A stretch of DNA of 54,509 nucleotides, taken from NCBI GenBank assembly GCA_002491945.1, contig DKWX01000046.1, forward strand, positions 15,664 to 70,172, given 5' to 3'. This document shows positions 32,765-41,692 of this stretch, in pieces. Every line of letters begins with the position of its first letter. Position 1 is the first letter of the stretch. The stretch comes from Porphyromonadaceae bacterium UBA7141. GTDB lineage: Bacteria > Bacteroidota > Bacteroidia > Bacteroidales > Muribaculaceae. The notes under the pieces were generated by a model. It saw only the letters and a program-made list of their open reading frames with translations. It made no database searches and was not told where the DNA came from. The translations under genes were made by a program, and so were the position numbers.

Positions 32765-33580
32765 TCAGATTGATTCGTAGAAATCCGGGAATTGCGCAAC
32801 CCCTTTTTCATCGATATCCTGTTTTGAAAGAACGGGTATGCCTTTTTGAGAGATGTATTCGAGCAGTTCCTGGTCAGGCTCCGGAGTCAGGAACACGACT
32901 GCATCCGCATTGTCGATTGCGATGCGATGAAGGGTATTGACATCCATCGAGTCGGCCGAGTATTTTTCTACGAGTTCATGCGGCAGCCCGTCTTCAATAA
33001 GTTTGCGCACTATTTCTGTATCTATGGGAGCCATGTCGGGATTTGACGGTTCGATGCAGTATACTATTTTGGGCTTTGGCGCGGCATCATTGTCGGGGGT
33101 GTAGAGTGCACGCATATATAGAGGCGTAAGTGCTGTCATCCATCCGGAACACTGAATTATTTCCGGATCCCATTTAAGTTTTCTGACAGTCTCCATAGTG
33201 CCTCGAGCGAAGTAAAGCGCACGCTCATCATTGTCGGCTCTGTTTGAGCCGAAAGCATCGATGTCGGAGTCTTCTTTGATGAAATAGTCGTCGTTGTCGA
33301 TGAAATAGACCTGGATGCGCACTGGCTGCATGCTTGCTACCTTCAGAATGAGCGGATGGTCGTTGTCGTTGATCTCGATATTAAGACCGCTCAGACGGAT
33401 GACTTCATGGAGCTGATTGCGACGCTCGTTGACGTTGCCGAATTTCGGCATGAAAGTTCTTACCTCAAAACGTTTCCCCTGTAGAGACTGGGGTAGCGCT
33501 TTGCCGAAGGAGGAGATTTCGTTGGCGGGGAGATAGGGGGCTATCTCCTGCGATACGAAAAGGATTTTTTTAGCTGCCAT
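32765..33580 (-). CDS. Short glycogen/starch-synthase-like protein (GT5 N-terminal domain, 271 aa)
   Basis: MAAKKILFVSQEIAPYLPAN (start at 33580; the track's upstream extension lacks support) resembles the N-terminal domain of glycogen synthase, normally followed by KxGGL. Here the loop reads NEISSFGKALPQSLQ and the Lys/Gly-Gly motif is missing. There is no second Rossmann domain, so the protein is about half the usual ~480 residues. Other features are WDPEIIQCSGWMTALTPLYM (about residues 138-157). Without the ADP-glucose site it is unlikely to be an active synthase. A regulatory or structural role in the panC-linked locus is inferred. It begins a minus-strand run divergent from panC. Confidence 0.75.
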   Translation of the reverse strand: MAAKKILFVSQEIAPYLPANEISSFGKALPQSLQGKRFEVRTFMPKFGNVNERRNQLHEVIRLSGLNIEINDNDHPLILKVASMQPVRIQVYFIDNDDYFIKEDSDIDAFGSNRADNDERALYFARGTMETVRKLKWDPEIIQCSGWMTALTPLYMRALYTPDNDAAPKPKIVYCIEPSNPDMAPIDTEIVRKLIEDGLPHELVEKYSADSMDVNTLHRIAIDNADAVVFLTPEPDQELLEYISQKGIPVLSKQDIDEKGVAQFPDFYESI

Positions 33581-33689
33581 TTTATACAGATTAGATTGAG
33601 GGGCGACACCAGATCTCGGCGATGCCATAAATGTCCGTGATATCCGCAGTCTTGCGCAAAGCGCAGGAGTGGGTATACGGACGCAAATG

Positions 33690-33697
33690 CAAATTTA
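33690..33697 (-). promoter_or_regulatory. Candidate -7 box for the minus-strand GT5-like/DUF4270/folD/capA run
   Basis: On the minus strand TAAATTTG matches TAnnTTTG. A clear TTTG at -33 was not found at the expected distance, so it is a weak call. The TSS would be about 100 bases before the GT5-like start. Confidence 0.4.
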
Positions 33698-33810
33698 GCA
33701 AAAAAATGTGATATTGCGTGTATATCAATGGTTGGAATCGCTTAAATTTAGTGAAAAACGGGTCTGGAAAGTTTATAAACGGAAGAAAATGCGGATTATG
33801 GGTGAAATTG

Positions 33811-33842
33811 ATTGGGTGTATGGGGATAATTTAGTAACTTTG
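33811..33842 (+). promoter_or_regulatory. Bacteroidetes-type promoter for panC
   Basis: ATTG (33811-33814), a 20-base spacer and TAACTTTG (33835-33842) match the promoter consensus with one -33 mismatch. The transcript would have a ~160-base leader before the panC start at 34010. Confidence 0.5.
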
Positions 33843-33849
33843 AAGGCTA

Positions 33850-34009
33850 AAATATCAAGAGCGGCTCCCCCAGGTCCGTAATCGGGCTTCCGGAGGGACG
33901 ACGCTTGGAGCTGGCGGCTGCCGTATGGCGGCTGGTGGCTCGCAGGCGTGGATTCTCCGGATTCCCAGGAAGCAAGGATGGCCGAGAACAAGACCCAACA
34001 AACAAGAAT
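33850..34009 (+). promoter_or_regulatory. GC-rich structured leader of panC
   Basis: The ~160 bases between promoter and panC are much more GC-rich than the flanks. They can form GCTGCC-GTAT-GGCGGC (near 33914-33929) inside a larger GAGC...GCTC helix, plus CTTCCGGAG paired with CTCCGGA downstream. No known riboswitch is recognised. It could be a ribosomal or pathway-responsive leader. Confidence 0.4.
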
Positions 34010-34858
34010 ATGCAGATTATCCGCAGTGTCGGCGAGCTGGCCGACTATGTGGCGATGCAGAGGAGACATCACCACGCGATAGGCTTTGTGCCCACCATGG
34101 GGGCACTTCATGCCGGGCATATCTCGCTCGTGGAGCGGGCAGTAAGGGATAATGAAGTCACGATAGTAAGTGTATTCGTCAATCCCACTCAATTCAATAA
34201 TCCGTCAGATCTTGCCACCTATCCACGCAAGGAGGAGGAGGACTTCAGGATGTTGGCCGGTGCTGGCGTGTCGGCGGTGTTTGCCCCGGCCGTAGAAGAG
34301 ATGTATCCGTCAGGGACTTCGCGCGACCATGAGTATAAGCTCGGCAGCGCGGCCGAAGTAATGGAAGGGAAATATCGTCCCGGTCATTTCCAGGGAGTGG
34401 CTCAGGTGGTGCACCGTCTGTTTGACCTCGTGCGTCCTGACCGTGCGTATTTCGGAGAGAAGGATTTCCAGCAGATTGCAGTGATTCGCAATATGGTGGA
34501 GTCGGAACATGTGGATGTGGAGATTATCGCATGTCCGATCAGACGTGCTGCCGACGGGCTGGCTCTGTCATCGCGCAATGCACTTCTTAGCGAAGAGCAG
34601 CGCCGTCGGGCTCCGGGTATCTATGCGGCTCTGTGCGAGAGTGTAGACTATTCTCAAAGCCATACGGTGCAGGAGACGCATGATATGGTGGTGGAGCGTA
34701 TCAATAATATACCTGAGATGCGTGTGGAATACTACGAGATTGTGGATGGCCGCACTCTGATGCCCATATCGGAATGGGGCGAGAGCGACTTTGCTGTAGG
34801 ATGTATCACGGTGTATAATGGCGATGTGCGCCTTATAGATAATATCCGCTATAAGTAA
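34010..34858 (+). CDS. panC: Pantothenate synthetase PanC (282 aa)
   Basis: Condenses pantoate and beta-alanine with ATP to make pantothenate. The start ATG 34010 (MQIIRSVGELADYV) gives the standard length; upstream in-frame starts add a Gly/Arg-rich segment encoded by the leader and are rejected. Motifs are FVPTMGALHAGHISLV (HxGH nucleotide-binding, about residues 26-41), VSVFVNPTQFN (about 56-66), YFGEKDFQQIAVIRNMV (about 147-163) and ALSSRNALLS (about 184-193, KMSKS-like). panD follows. Its stop codon lies inside a palindromic repeat element. Confidence 0.96.
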   Translation: MQIIRSVGELADYVAMQRRHHHAIGFVPTMGALHAGHISLVERAVRDNEVTIVSVFVNPTQFNNPSDLATYPRKEEEDFRMLAGAGVSAVFAPAVEEMYPSGTSRDHEYKLGSAAEVMEGKYRPGHFQGVAQVVHRLFDLVRPDRAYFGEKDFQQIAVIRNMVESEHVDVEIIACPIRRAADGLALSSRNALLSEEQRRRAPGIYAALCESVDYSQSHTVQETHDMVVERINNIPEMRVEYYEIVDGRTLMPISEWGESDFAVGCITVYNGDVRLIDNIRYK

Positions 34859-35038
34859 GTGTTCGAATTCAAACGAAGCAAGTGAAAGAAATCGTTTATA
34901 CAATCTGCGACTTTTTTCTGTCGTTTCCATCGTGCGGCCCGGTCGGAATATATTTATGTCCCTCTTCTTTCCGCACCGGAGTCGACTAAAGAGCAAGCCG
35001 CATATTGTATAAATTAAATTTGAATGCTACTTAAGTAA
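34852..35038. repeat. Intergenic palindromic element, copy A
   Basis: The left end TAAGTAAGTGTTCGAATTC overlaps the panC stop codon. The right end TTAAATTTGAATGCTACTT is its inverted counterpart. An inner stem pairs TTTATACAAT (34894-34903) with ATTGTATAAA (35005-35014) and extends with CTGCG/CGCA-type pairs. The segment between contains T-rich CGACTTTTTT. It is one of three related elements in this window. Confidence 0.7.
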
Positions 35039-35058
35039 ATACTGATAAAACAACTGCA

Positions 35059-35409
35059 ATGCTTATAGAGATGATGCAGGCCAAGATACACCGTGTGACG
35101 GTAACTGAGGCCAATCTTAACTATATCGGAAGCATCACGATAGATTCAGCCCTTCTTGAAGCAGCCGGTATTATCCCCGGACAGAGGGTGTATATAGTCA
35201 ATAATAATAATGGCGAACGCCTTGACACATATGTGATTGCCGGGCCGGCCGGGAGTGGTGTGGTGTGTCTTAACGGTGCGGCTGCGCGTAAGGCTCAGCC
35301 GGGTGATGTAGTGATAATCATGAGTTATGTACAGCTGACTCCTGAAGAAGCGCGCGATTTCCGTCCGCGCGTAGTGTTCCCGGACACTGCGACCAATCGC
35401 CTTGTGTGA
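35059..35409 (+). CDS. panD: Aspartate 1-decarboxylase PanD precursor (116 aa)
   Basis: Makes beta-alanine for pantothenate. The self-cleavage site Gly24-Ser25 is present in NYIGSITID and would give the pyruvoyl group on the alpha chain. Other features are LLEAAGIIPGQRVYIVNNNN and a C-terminal VVIIMSYVQLTPEEAR. Start ATG 35059 agrees with the family length. It follows panC by 200 bases including a palindromic element, so the two may have separate or read-through transcription. Confidence 0.95.
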   Translation: MLIEMMQAKIHRVTVTEANLNYIGSITIDSALLEAAGIIPGQRVYIVNNNNGERLDTYVIAGPAGSGVVCLNGAAARKAQPGDVVIIMSYVQLTPEEARDFRPRVVFPDTATNRLV

Positions 35410-35541
35410 GATGCACTCTTGCATGGAGCCGCATGCAAGTAATACGGAAGTAGCAATCTTCGGTCGGTTCCGGAGCTGGGAGCAGGCGTGAGAATGCCTC
35501 ACGGACAGAAGAATATTTGAAAAGTAAAGAGAAGATATAAT

Positions 35542-36882
35542 ATGTTTGAAAATTTATCGGAAAGACTTGAGAGGTCTTTCAAGATGTTGAAAGGCGAGGG
35601 GCGCATTACGGAGATAAATGTGGCCGAGACGTTGAAAGACGTGCGTCGTGCGCTTCAGGATGCTGATGTCAACTATAAGGTAGCCAAGGATTTCACCAAT
35701 ACGGTCAAGAAGAAGGCACTTGGACAGAATGTGCTGACGGCAGTTAAGCCGAAAGAGCTGATGGTGAAAATCTTCCATGACGAGATGACTGCTCTCATGG
35801 GAGGTAACAAAGCTCCGTTGAACCTTGAGGGGAAACCTGCCGTGATATTGATGTCGGGTCTTCAGGGTTCAGGTAAGACAACGTTTTCTGGCAAACTCGC
35901 CAAATATCTGGGGTCTGTAAAGCATAAGAAGCCTCTGCTTGTGGCCGGTGACGTGTATCGGCCTGCCGCGATTGAGCAGCTTAAGGTGGTAGGTGCGGGT
36001 ATAAATGTGCCAGTATACAGTGAGGATGACAATAAGAATCCTGTGGAGATAGCCCGCAATGCTATATCCTACGCCAGGGCCAATGGTCATGACCTTGTAA
36101 TCATCGATACGGCCGGCCGTCTGGCCGTGGATGAGGATATGATGGATGAAATCAGCAACATCAAGAATGCTGTCAATCCTCAGGAGATCCTGTTTGTGGT
36201 GGATTCTATGACGGGTAATGATGCCGTCAATACGGCGAAGGCGTTTAACGACTGTCTCGACTTTGATGGTGTGATTCTGACCAAACTTGACGGCGATACC
36301 CGTGGTGGTGCAGCGTTATCAATCAGTGCTGTAGTCAACAAGCCTATCAAGTTTATCGGTTCAGGCGAGAAGATGGAGGATATTCAGGAGTTCAATCCTG
36401 AGGGTATGGCAAGCCGTATTCTCGGCATGGGTGATATCGTGGAGCTTGTCGGTCGTGCGCAAAGTGTTTATGATGAGAAGGAGGCCCGCAAACTTGAGGA
36501 AAAGATACGTCGTAACAAGTTTGATTTTGAAGACTTCATGCGTCAGATCGGTCAAATCAAGAAGATGGGTAATCTGAAGGATATAGCATCGATGATACCG
36601 GGTGTCGGCAAGGCGATAAAGAATATAGATATTCCGGATGATGCCTTTAAGAGCATTGAGGCCATAATTAATTCGATGACTGTGTATGAGCGTCAGAATC
36701 CGGAGGTAATCAACCAGTCACGCCGTCAGCGCATTGCAAAGGGGAGCGGCACGAGCCTGCAGGAGGTTAATAAGCTATTGAAGCAGTTTCAGGAGACCCG
36801 CAAAATGATGCATGCCGCTTCGAAGATGAATCCGAAAAAGATGATGGCTATGGCTCAGCAGATGCGCAAGCCGCGTTTTTGA
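35542..36882 (+). CDS. ffh: Signal recognition particle protein Ffh (446 aa)
   Basis: Targets nascent membrane and secreted proteins with the SRP RNA. N domain at about residues 1-85, then GTPase motifs SGLQGSGKTTFSGKLA (about 104-119), VIIDTAGRLAVD (about 185-196) and TKLDGDTRGGAALS (about 247-260). The C-terminal Met-rich M domain (MKKMGNLKDIASMIPG and MMAMAQQM) binds SRP RNA and signal peptides. The length is normal. It ends at a strong shared terminator. Confidence 0.97.
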   Translation: MFENLSERLERSFKMLKGEGRITEINVAETLKDVRRALQDADVNYKVAKDFTNTVKKKALGQNVLTAVKPKELMVKIFHDEMTALMGGNKAPLNLEGKPAVILMSGLQGSGKTTFSGKLAKYLGSVKHKKPLLVAGDVYRPAAIEQLKVVGAGINVPVYSEDDNKNPVEIARNAISYARANGHDLVIIDTAGRLAVDEDMMDEISNIKNAVNPQEILFVVDSMTGNDAVNTAKAFNDCLDFDGVILTKLDGDTRGGAALSISAVVNKPIKFIGSGEKMEDIQEFNPEGMASRILGMGDIVELVGRAQSVYDEKEARKLEEKIRRNKFDFEDFMRQIGQIKKMGNLKDIASMIPGVGKAIKNIDIPDDAFKSIEAIINSMTVYERQNPEVINQSRRQRIAKGSGTSLQEVNKLLKQFQETRKMMHAASKMNPKKMMAMAQQMRKPRF

Positions 36883-36917
36883 ATATTAAATTGTGGTCTT
36901 ATGGCCGCCGTAAATGT

Positions 36918-36952
36918 AATCCCTCGCCGGAGTCTGACTCCGGCGAGGGATT
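36918..36952. terminator. Strong bidirectional terminator between ffh and DUF5723-like gene
   Basis: AATCCCTCGCCGGAGT (36918-36933) pairs fully with ACTCCGGCGAGGGATT (36937-36952), a 16-bp stem with three-base loop. It lies between two convergent genes and is flanked by A/T-rich sequence on both sides. Confidence 0.88.
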
Positions 36953-36983
36953 ATTATGACTAGATTGCCCTGTCAGAGGGTGT

Positions 36984-38366
36984 TCAGAATGGGAAGTTCA
37001 TGCCGAGATTGATTTCTCCATTGCTGTTGATGGGAAGCCCTTGTTTGGCGAGCTTTCCGAAAGTGCGGTCCATGCCAAGGAAGAAGTTGAATCCCTTGAT
37101 ATTTACATTCGCGAGCCATCCGAATCCAACACCGTAAGTACCGGCAGCGAGGTTGGCAGATGCAGAGAAGCATTTAACGGGGCGCACATTTGCGGATATA
37201 CGGAAATCAGTGTATGTGAATGGGCCGTTGAAACGTGTAGTGTTGACCAGACCGAAGTGGAGAGGACGATAGTAGGGAAACTCATAGTCGACACCCCAGT
37301 TGAGCGTGGCGCGAAGAGCGCGTGTGCGTGATCCGGTGTTGCCCAGGTCATGTAGCTGATAGAGCTTATAGAGCGCGGGCTTCATACTATTGTTCCACTC
37401 ATCTTTGGCATCGTCGCCTTCTACGCCGAAAATGAAGGCATCTGTATTGAATGACTGGTCGCCGTTGGTAGAGGCTGTCTGAGTGCCGCTCCATGATATG
37501 AAGCCAAGGTCGAGCAGGGCGAGAGAGAACTGGAAGTCGTTCCAGTCGTAGGTGGCGCCGAGATCAAATCCGATACCGAAGCCTTTTACGCCGAATCCGT
37601 CAAATTCTATATCGTTGACGTAATTCTGTTGAGTCTCTTCGCTGAATTTAGTCTTATAGCGCATGTTGCCGAAGTTGGTGTGGACTACGGCATTGGTTAC
37701 GGCGTTCCACTGGTTTTCTCCGAGTTCAAGGTATGCGTTGTTGAGGTATGCGTCAAAATTGGCCAGACCGAAGAGCATCTTGAATGCAGCGCCGGCACGA
37801 AGACCGGGGACCCATTGTCCGAGGTCGCGCTGGTGGTTGAATTGCAGCTGAACGTAGCCGGTGGCGTTGGCTTGTACATCAGAGATGTCGTATGTCTGAT
37901 TGCTTACGCCCTCCTTTGCCAGTCGGAAGAGAGAACCCGGGAGCATCACATTCGCATCTTCCACAACGCTGAGAGTTACTGCATTCTTGCCGCCGAAAGC
38001 CTCAAAGCCGGCAGCGAGAATGTCGATATGTGCGCTTTCGCCGATTTTATTGCGGTTGCCGATACCCTTCAGGGCTTCTGCCGCGGATACCTGCGGATTG
38101 GTGAAAAGTACGGTCTGTCCGTTGCGGTTGTAGAGCACCTCATTAAGGTGGAGATTGCCGCGCATCCCTACGTTGAGGTTGCCGAGAGCGGGCATAGCCA
38201 CGAAGTATTTTGTAGTGGCAGTGGTGTCGGTCAACGCAGGGTTGAGCTGATAGCGATGGGTATAGTTCTCAAGGAAATAACCCGAGTATGATGCCTGGGC
38301 CATGGCGGCAGCTGAACTTACAGCCATAAGAGAGGCACCGAGCATGAACTTATATGTAGATTTCAT
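36984..38366 (-). CDS. DUF5723-like outer-membrane beta-barrel protein (460 aa)
   Basis: Signal peptide MKSTYKFMLGASLMAVSSAA then AMAQ. The mature part is beta-strand-rich with many aromatic-glycine turns (GTYGVGFGWLANVNIKGFNF near the end) and ends in EINLGMNFPF, a terminal Phe typical of BAM-inserted barrels. The early motif YSGYFLENYTHRYQLNPAL resembles DUF5723 family proteins of Bacteroidales. It is downstream of, and probably co-transcribed with, the 593-residue lipoprotein. Function unknown; likely a porin-like or outer-membrane assembly partner. Confidence 0.75.
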   Translation of the reverse strand: MKSTYKFMLGASLMAVSSAAAMAQASYSGYFLENYTHRYQLNPALTDTTATTKYFVAMPALGNLNVGMRGNLHLNEVLYNRNGQTVLFTNPQVSAAEALKGIGNRNKIGESAHIDILAAGFEAFGGKNAVTLSVVEDANVMLPGSLFRLAKEGVSNQTYDISDVQANATGYVQLQFNHQRDLGQWVPGLRAGAAFKMLFGLANFDAYLNNAYLELGENQWNAVTNAVVHTNFGNMRYKTKFSEETQQNYVNDIEFDGFGVKGFGIGFDLGATYDWNDFQFSLALLDLGFISWSGTQTASTNGDQSFNTDAFIFGVEGDDAKDEWNNSMKPALYKLYQLHDLGNTGSRTRALRATLNWGVDYEFPYYRPLHFGLVNTTRFNGPFTYTDFRISANVRPVKCFSASANLAAGTYGVGFGWLANVNIKGFNFFLGMDRTFGKLAKQGLPINSNGEINLGMNFPF

Positions 38367-38455
38367 ATTGTAGTTACAGTAAAAGTTGGGTTAGTGTGGA
38401 ATAATATTTACAAATGCAGTGATATGGCATGGAAAATCTGTGTAATGCCAATCGA

Positions 38456-40237
38456 TTACTTATCTTCATAGAGATAACGTCCTGTCACCTTGGCGCGTAC
38501 AGACTTGAGCACCACATTCTGGTCGGGGGAGATGGCTTCGCCTGCGGCGGGATCATCGGGTGATACGGTGCAGGTGGCATGATAGTAGATCCCGTCGATA
38601 TTGCTGATTTCTGTGCCTTCAGCTGCGCGGATGGTCAGAGTGACAGGGTGGTCCTGTGCCATAGCAGGGAGTGTGGCTCCCTCGCAGATACCGATATGCT
38701 TGCCGGCAGTGTCGATTACTTCGCCAGTGAGCAACACGCCTACGGGTATATCCGATGTGGCTATGGCAGTGACCTGCATTTCAGTGATGTGAAGGCGGTC
38801 GAGTTCTTCGGATGACCAGTCATCCTTAGTGCCGGAATAATAAATTATGGTGCCTTCTTCCAGTGCGAGAGGAGCGCGGAAGCTGTATTCTCCACTTACG
38901 CCGCGGATATCGCTTGTAAGCGGGAAGTCGATGACGTTGTCGCCATACACGTTGGGAGTGGCGAATTCCACTTTGAGTTTATCGGGCAGACCATTACCAG
39001 CAAGGACGTTGCCAAGGCCGGGGTAAGCGAGTTTTTCAGCATCTTCGAAACCTGCCACCGGGGTGGTGTCGGCACCGTCAGGCGAGAGCACGTAGCGGTA
39101 GATTGCTCCTGGAGCCTTATTGTCGTTGATGGTAAGTCCTCCCGGAAGTTCAATGGCCTGGGCATCGGAATTCCCACGGACAGGAATGATTGACAGCCCT
39201 GTGTGAGATTTCAGGTTATACTGCGATACGGGGTTGTTTAGGGCCAGATAGAGCTGCGGGTTAGCGAGCACGAGGTTGGTGCCTTCACCAGAAAGGAAGC
39301 TCGGAAGGTCGTTGAGCAGGATGGGATTGACCGCCATGCCGTCGATAGGCTTGTCGATGGCGCCAGAGAATGCTGTCACATCAAATGCACTCATATTGTA
39401 TTGAGTGTCGAGATTAAACGACTGAACGGGAGATACACCGTTCTTGGGGCTGATTAGCAGTTCGCCGCCACCCAGAACTGTGATGGCATCATTATAGTCA
39501 ATGGTGCCGTTTACGACAGGCTGGTCGATTGAAATGCGTGTCGATACGAGTGTAAGCGGGAGAGTGCCGTCGGCGCCGATTACATAGTCGGCAATGGTGA
39601 CAATACCTGTGGCGGAATCATAGGATCCTATCGAAGGATATCCTTGGGCCATCTCGAGTCCCTTGGGGAATTCGATACGGAGGTCTTTGACCTCGATTTT
39701 CTCAGCATCGTTGACAATAGAGGCCGGAAATTTAATGATGGTGCTGTAGGTGACACCGGGAGTGGCGAGGTCGGCTACTTTAGTCACAGATTCCTCGACA
39801 TCGGTGAGCACATAGTCGAAGTCGGTGACCATTTCACTTACGGTATAGTGCACCGCCGAGGATGCAGCCCGTTTTGCGGGAGCAGAGGAAGTCGAACCTG
39901 TGAGATTCACCTCGATAGACTGTGGCGAGAGCACCGGCGCCTTAACTTCGAATGGTTTGATGCTGATAGGGTCGGAACTGAAATCGCCGCTGTAGGAATA
40001 GACGTAAATCTGCTTCCCGGTGACGGGGTCGATTTCTTTCTTCACATCGCTATTCTCATCCAGGTCTATGACACTGTTGAGGGTTACGTCTTTGACATTG
40101 ACAGGGATAATCAGCCCGTCAACCTTTACCTCGGATGTAGTGTTGATGTTCGATAGATCGTAATTGTCATCGATACATCCGGTGAGCAGCAACATAGCGG
40201 CAAGGGGTGTTGCCGGCAGCAAGTAGCGTTTCATCAT
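38456..40237 (-). CDS. Large outer-membrane lipoprotein (593 aa)
   Basis: N-terminus MMKRYLLPATPLAAMLLLTG then CIDDNYDLSNINTTSE: lipobox LLTGC with Cys about 21. The body is beta-rich with repeated Ig-like spacing (PVNVKDVTLNSVIDLDENS, VSTRISIDQPVVNGTIDYND). No catalytic motif was seen. It sits 89 bases upstream of the DUF5723-like barrel gene on the same strand; this lipoprotein plus barrel pairing is frequent in Bacteroidales. It may be a surface-exposed partner of the barrel. Confidence 0.65.
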   Translation of the reverse strand: MMKRYLLPATPLAAMLLLTGCIDDNYDLSNINTTSEVKVDGLIIPVNVKDVTLNSVIDLDENSDVKKEIDPVTGKQIYVYSYSGDFSSDPISIKPFEVKAPVLSPQSIEVNLTGSTSSAPAKRAASSAVHYTVSEMVTDFDYVLTDVEESVTKVADLATPGVTYSTIIKFPASIVNDAEKIEVKDLRIEFPKGLEMAQGYPSIGSYDSATGIVTIADYVIGADGTLPLTLVSTRISIDQPVVNGTIDYNDAITVLGGGELLISPKNGVSPVQSFNLDTQYNMSAFDVTAFSGAIDKPIDGMAVNPILLNDLPSFLSGEGTNLVLANPQLYLALNNPVSQYNLKSHTGLSIIPVRGNSDAQAIELPGGLTINDNKAPGAIYRYVLSPDGADTTPVAGFEDAEKLAYPGLGNVLAGNGLPDKLKVEFATPNVYGDNVIDFPLTSDIRGVSGEYSFRAPLALEEGTIIYYSGTKDDWSSEELDRLHITEMQVTAIATSDIPVGVLLTGEVIDTAGKHIGICEGATLPAMAQDHPVTLTIRAAEGTEISNIDGIYYHATCTVSPDDPAAGEAISPDQNVVLKSVRAKVTGRYLYEDK

Positions 40238-40418
40238 GTTGTGATTTTAGTTAAGATGTTAGTGTAAAATTATAAAGAAGTAGCTGCGAATAATAAATGA
40301 TGATATGTTTTAGAATTTCACATATTGGATGGTCTGTTTTCAAGCTGTCTCCATATATGCATTTATCCTTTGCAGTTACTTATTTTTTCGAGTGATATTG
40401 TTAGAGAGGAGGTGGGTG

Positions 40419-40458
40419 AGCCTGCCGGATTTGTGGGCAAGAAGGGATCCGGCAGGCT
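40419..40458 (-). terminator. Stem-loop after galE
   Basis: AGCCTGCCGGAT (40419-40430) pairs with ATCCGGCAGGCT (40447-40458), a perfect 12-bp stem with a 16-base loop. It follows the galE stop on the minus strand. The T-tract is weak. The rest of the 40238-40495 gap shows no gene. Confidence 0.6.
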
Positions 40459-40495
40459 GGATATTAAAGTTCAACATCAGGCAAAGTCTGAAGTG

Positions 40496-41527
40496 TCATT
40501 TGGCTGGAGTTACTTTGAGCTGCCATTTCCATGCGTTACGCATGGTCTGGTCGATGTCAGTATCTGCTTTCCATCCGAGCACCTCATTGGCTTTCGTCGG
40601 GTCGGCCCAGATTTTTTCGATGTCACCTTTACGCCGAGGTCCGATGGTATATGGAACTTTTACACCAGTGGCGCGTTCGAAAGACTGTATGAGCTGCATT
40701 ACGCTCAGTCCGCGTCCGGTGCCGAGATTGAATATTTCCAAGGGGGCGGTGTCATTTCTGTCGAGCATGCGGCGCATTGCAATGACGTGTGCTCGGGCCA
40801 GATCGACGACATCAATGAAGTCGCGGATGCAGGTTCCGTCGGGAGTGTCATAGTCATTGCCGAATATGGTGAGAAGAGGGCGTATGCCTGCAGCTGTCTG
40901 GGTGAGATATGGAATAAGGTTCTGCGGCACTCCTATGGGGAGTTCGCCGATTTCAGCCGAGGGATGTGCCCCGACTGGATTGAAGTATCTGAGCAGTATG
41001 CTTTTGATGGGAGAGCCTGCGTGGATTACATCTGAGATAATTTCTTCAGAAATCTGTTTTGTGTTGCCGTATGGAGATGTGGCAGGTTTGATTGGCGCCG
41101 ATTCATCGATGGGGTTTTTGTCGGGTTCGCCATATACAGTGCACGAACTTGAGAATACGATGCCTTTAACGTCATATTCGGGCATTACCTCCAGAAGATT
41201 GAGTAGACCGACAAGATTATTGCGGTAATATAGGATTGGCTTTTGCACAGATTCACCCACAGCCTTGGAGGCTGCGAAATTGATGATGCCTTTGATTGGC
41301 CCATGGGTGGAGAACAGATCCCGGAGTGTGCGGATATCATTGATATCACCCTGTAGGAACTCCGGGCGTATGCCTGAGATGCGCTGAATCCCATCTAAGA
41401 CTCCGATATTGGAGTTGCTCAGATTGTCGATAATCACCACATCGTAGCCGGCTTGCTGGAGTTCGACGACAGTGTGAGAACCGATATATCCAGTGCCACC
41501 GGTGACGAGAATTTTGGTGTTTGACAT
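40496..41527 (-). CDS. galE: UDP-glucose 4-epimerase GalE (343 aa)
   Basis: Interconverts UDP-glucose and UDP-galactose. The NAD-binding motif VTGGTGYIGSHTVVEL is at residues 8-23. The active site is SSSCTVYGEP (Ser/Thr, about 123-132) and SPYGNTKQISEEI (Tyr-x-x-x-Lys, about 147-159). NPVGAHPSAEIGE (about 182-194) and RDFIDVVDLARAHV (about 235-248) are typical. The length is standard. It is transcribed separately from the neighbouring lipoprotein (gap with hairpin). Confidence 0.95.
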   Translation of the reverse strand: MSNTKILVTGGTGYIGSHTVVELQQAGYDVVIIDNLSNSNIGVLDGIQRISGIRPEFLQGDINDIRTLRDLFSTHGPIKGIINFAASKAVGESVQKPILYYRNNLVGLLNLLEVMPEYDVKGIVFSSSCTVYGEPDKNPIDESAPIKPATSPYGNTKQISEEIISDVIHAGSPIKSILLRYFNPVGAHPSAEIGELPIGVPQNLIPYLTQTAAGIRPLLTIFGNDYDTPDGTCIRDFIDVVDLARAHVIAMRRMLDRNDTAPLEIFNLGTGRGLSVMQLIQSFERATGVKVPYTIGPRRKGDIEKIWADPTKANEVLGWKADTDIDQTMRNAWKWQLKVTPAK

Positions 41528-41692
41528 AATTTGTGCAATATTTTACTTAAATAGTTCGGTGATTTCCTGGGGTGGAAGGTTTGTGAGTGCTTGATATCCA
41601 ACGCGTTGCATCGATTTAAAAATTGTTGTTGCAACTTATTGGTCTTCAAACAGATACGCTGTTATTGCCGAACTATCGTTACTTGAAAATCA

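Noticed and set aside
33905..34009. N-terminal extension of PanC (35 residues).
   Set aside because: Encoded by the GC-rich leader, not present in the family; ATG 34010 gives the standard N-terminus.
34568..34996. Minus-strand frame over panC 3' end, similar to one at 43600-44169.
   Set aside because: The apparent protein similarity (RCGxKxDINI) is caused by copies A and B of the palindromic element; the frames overlap real genes and differ in their remaining parts.
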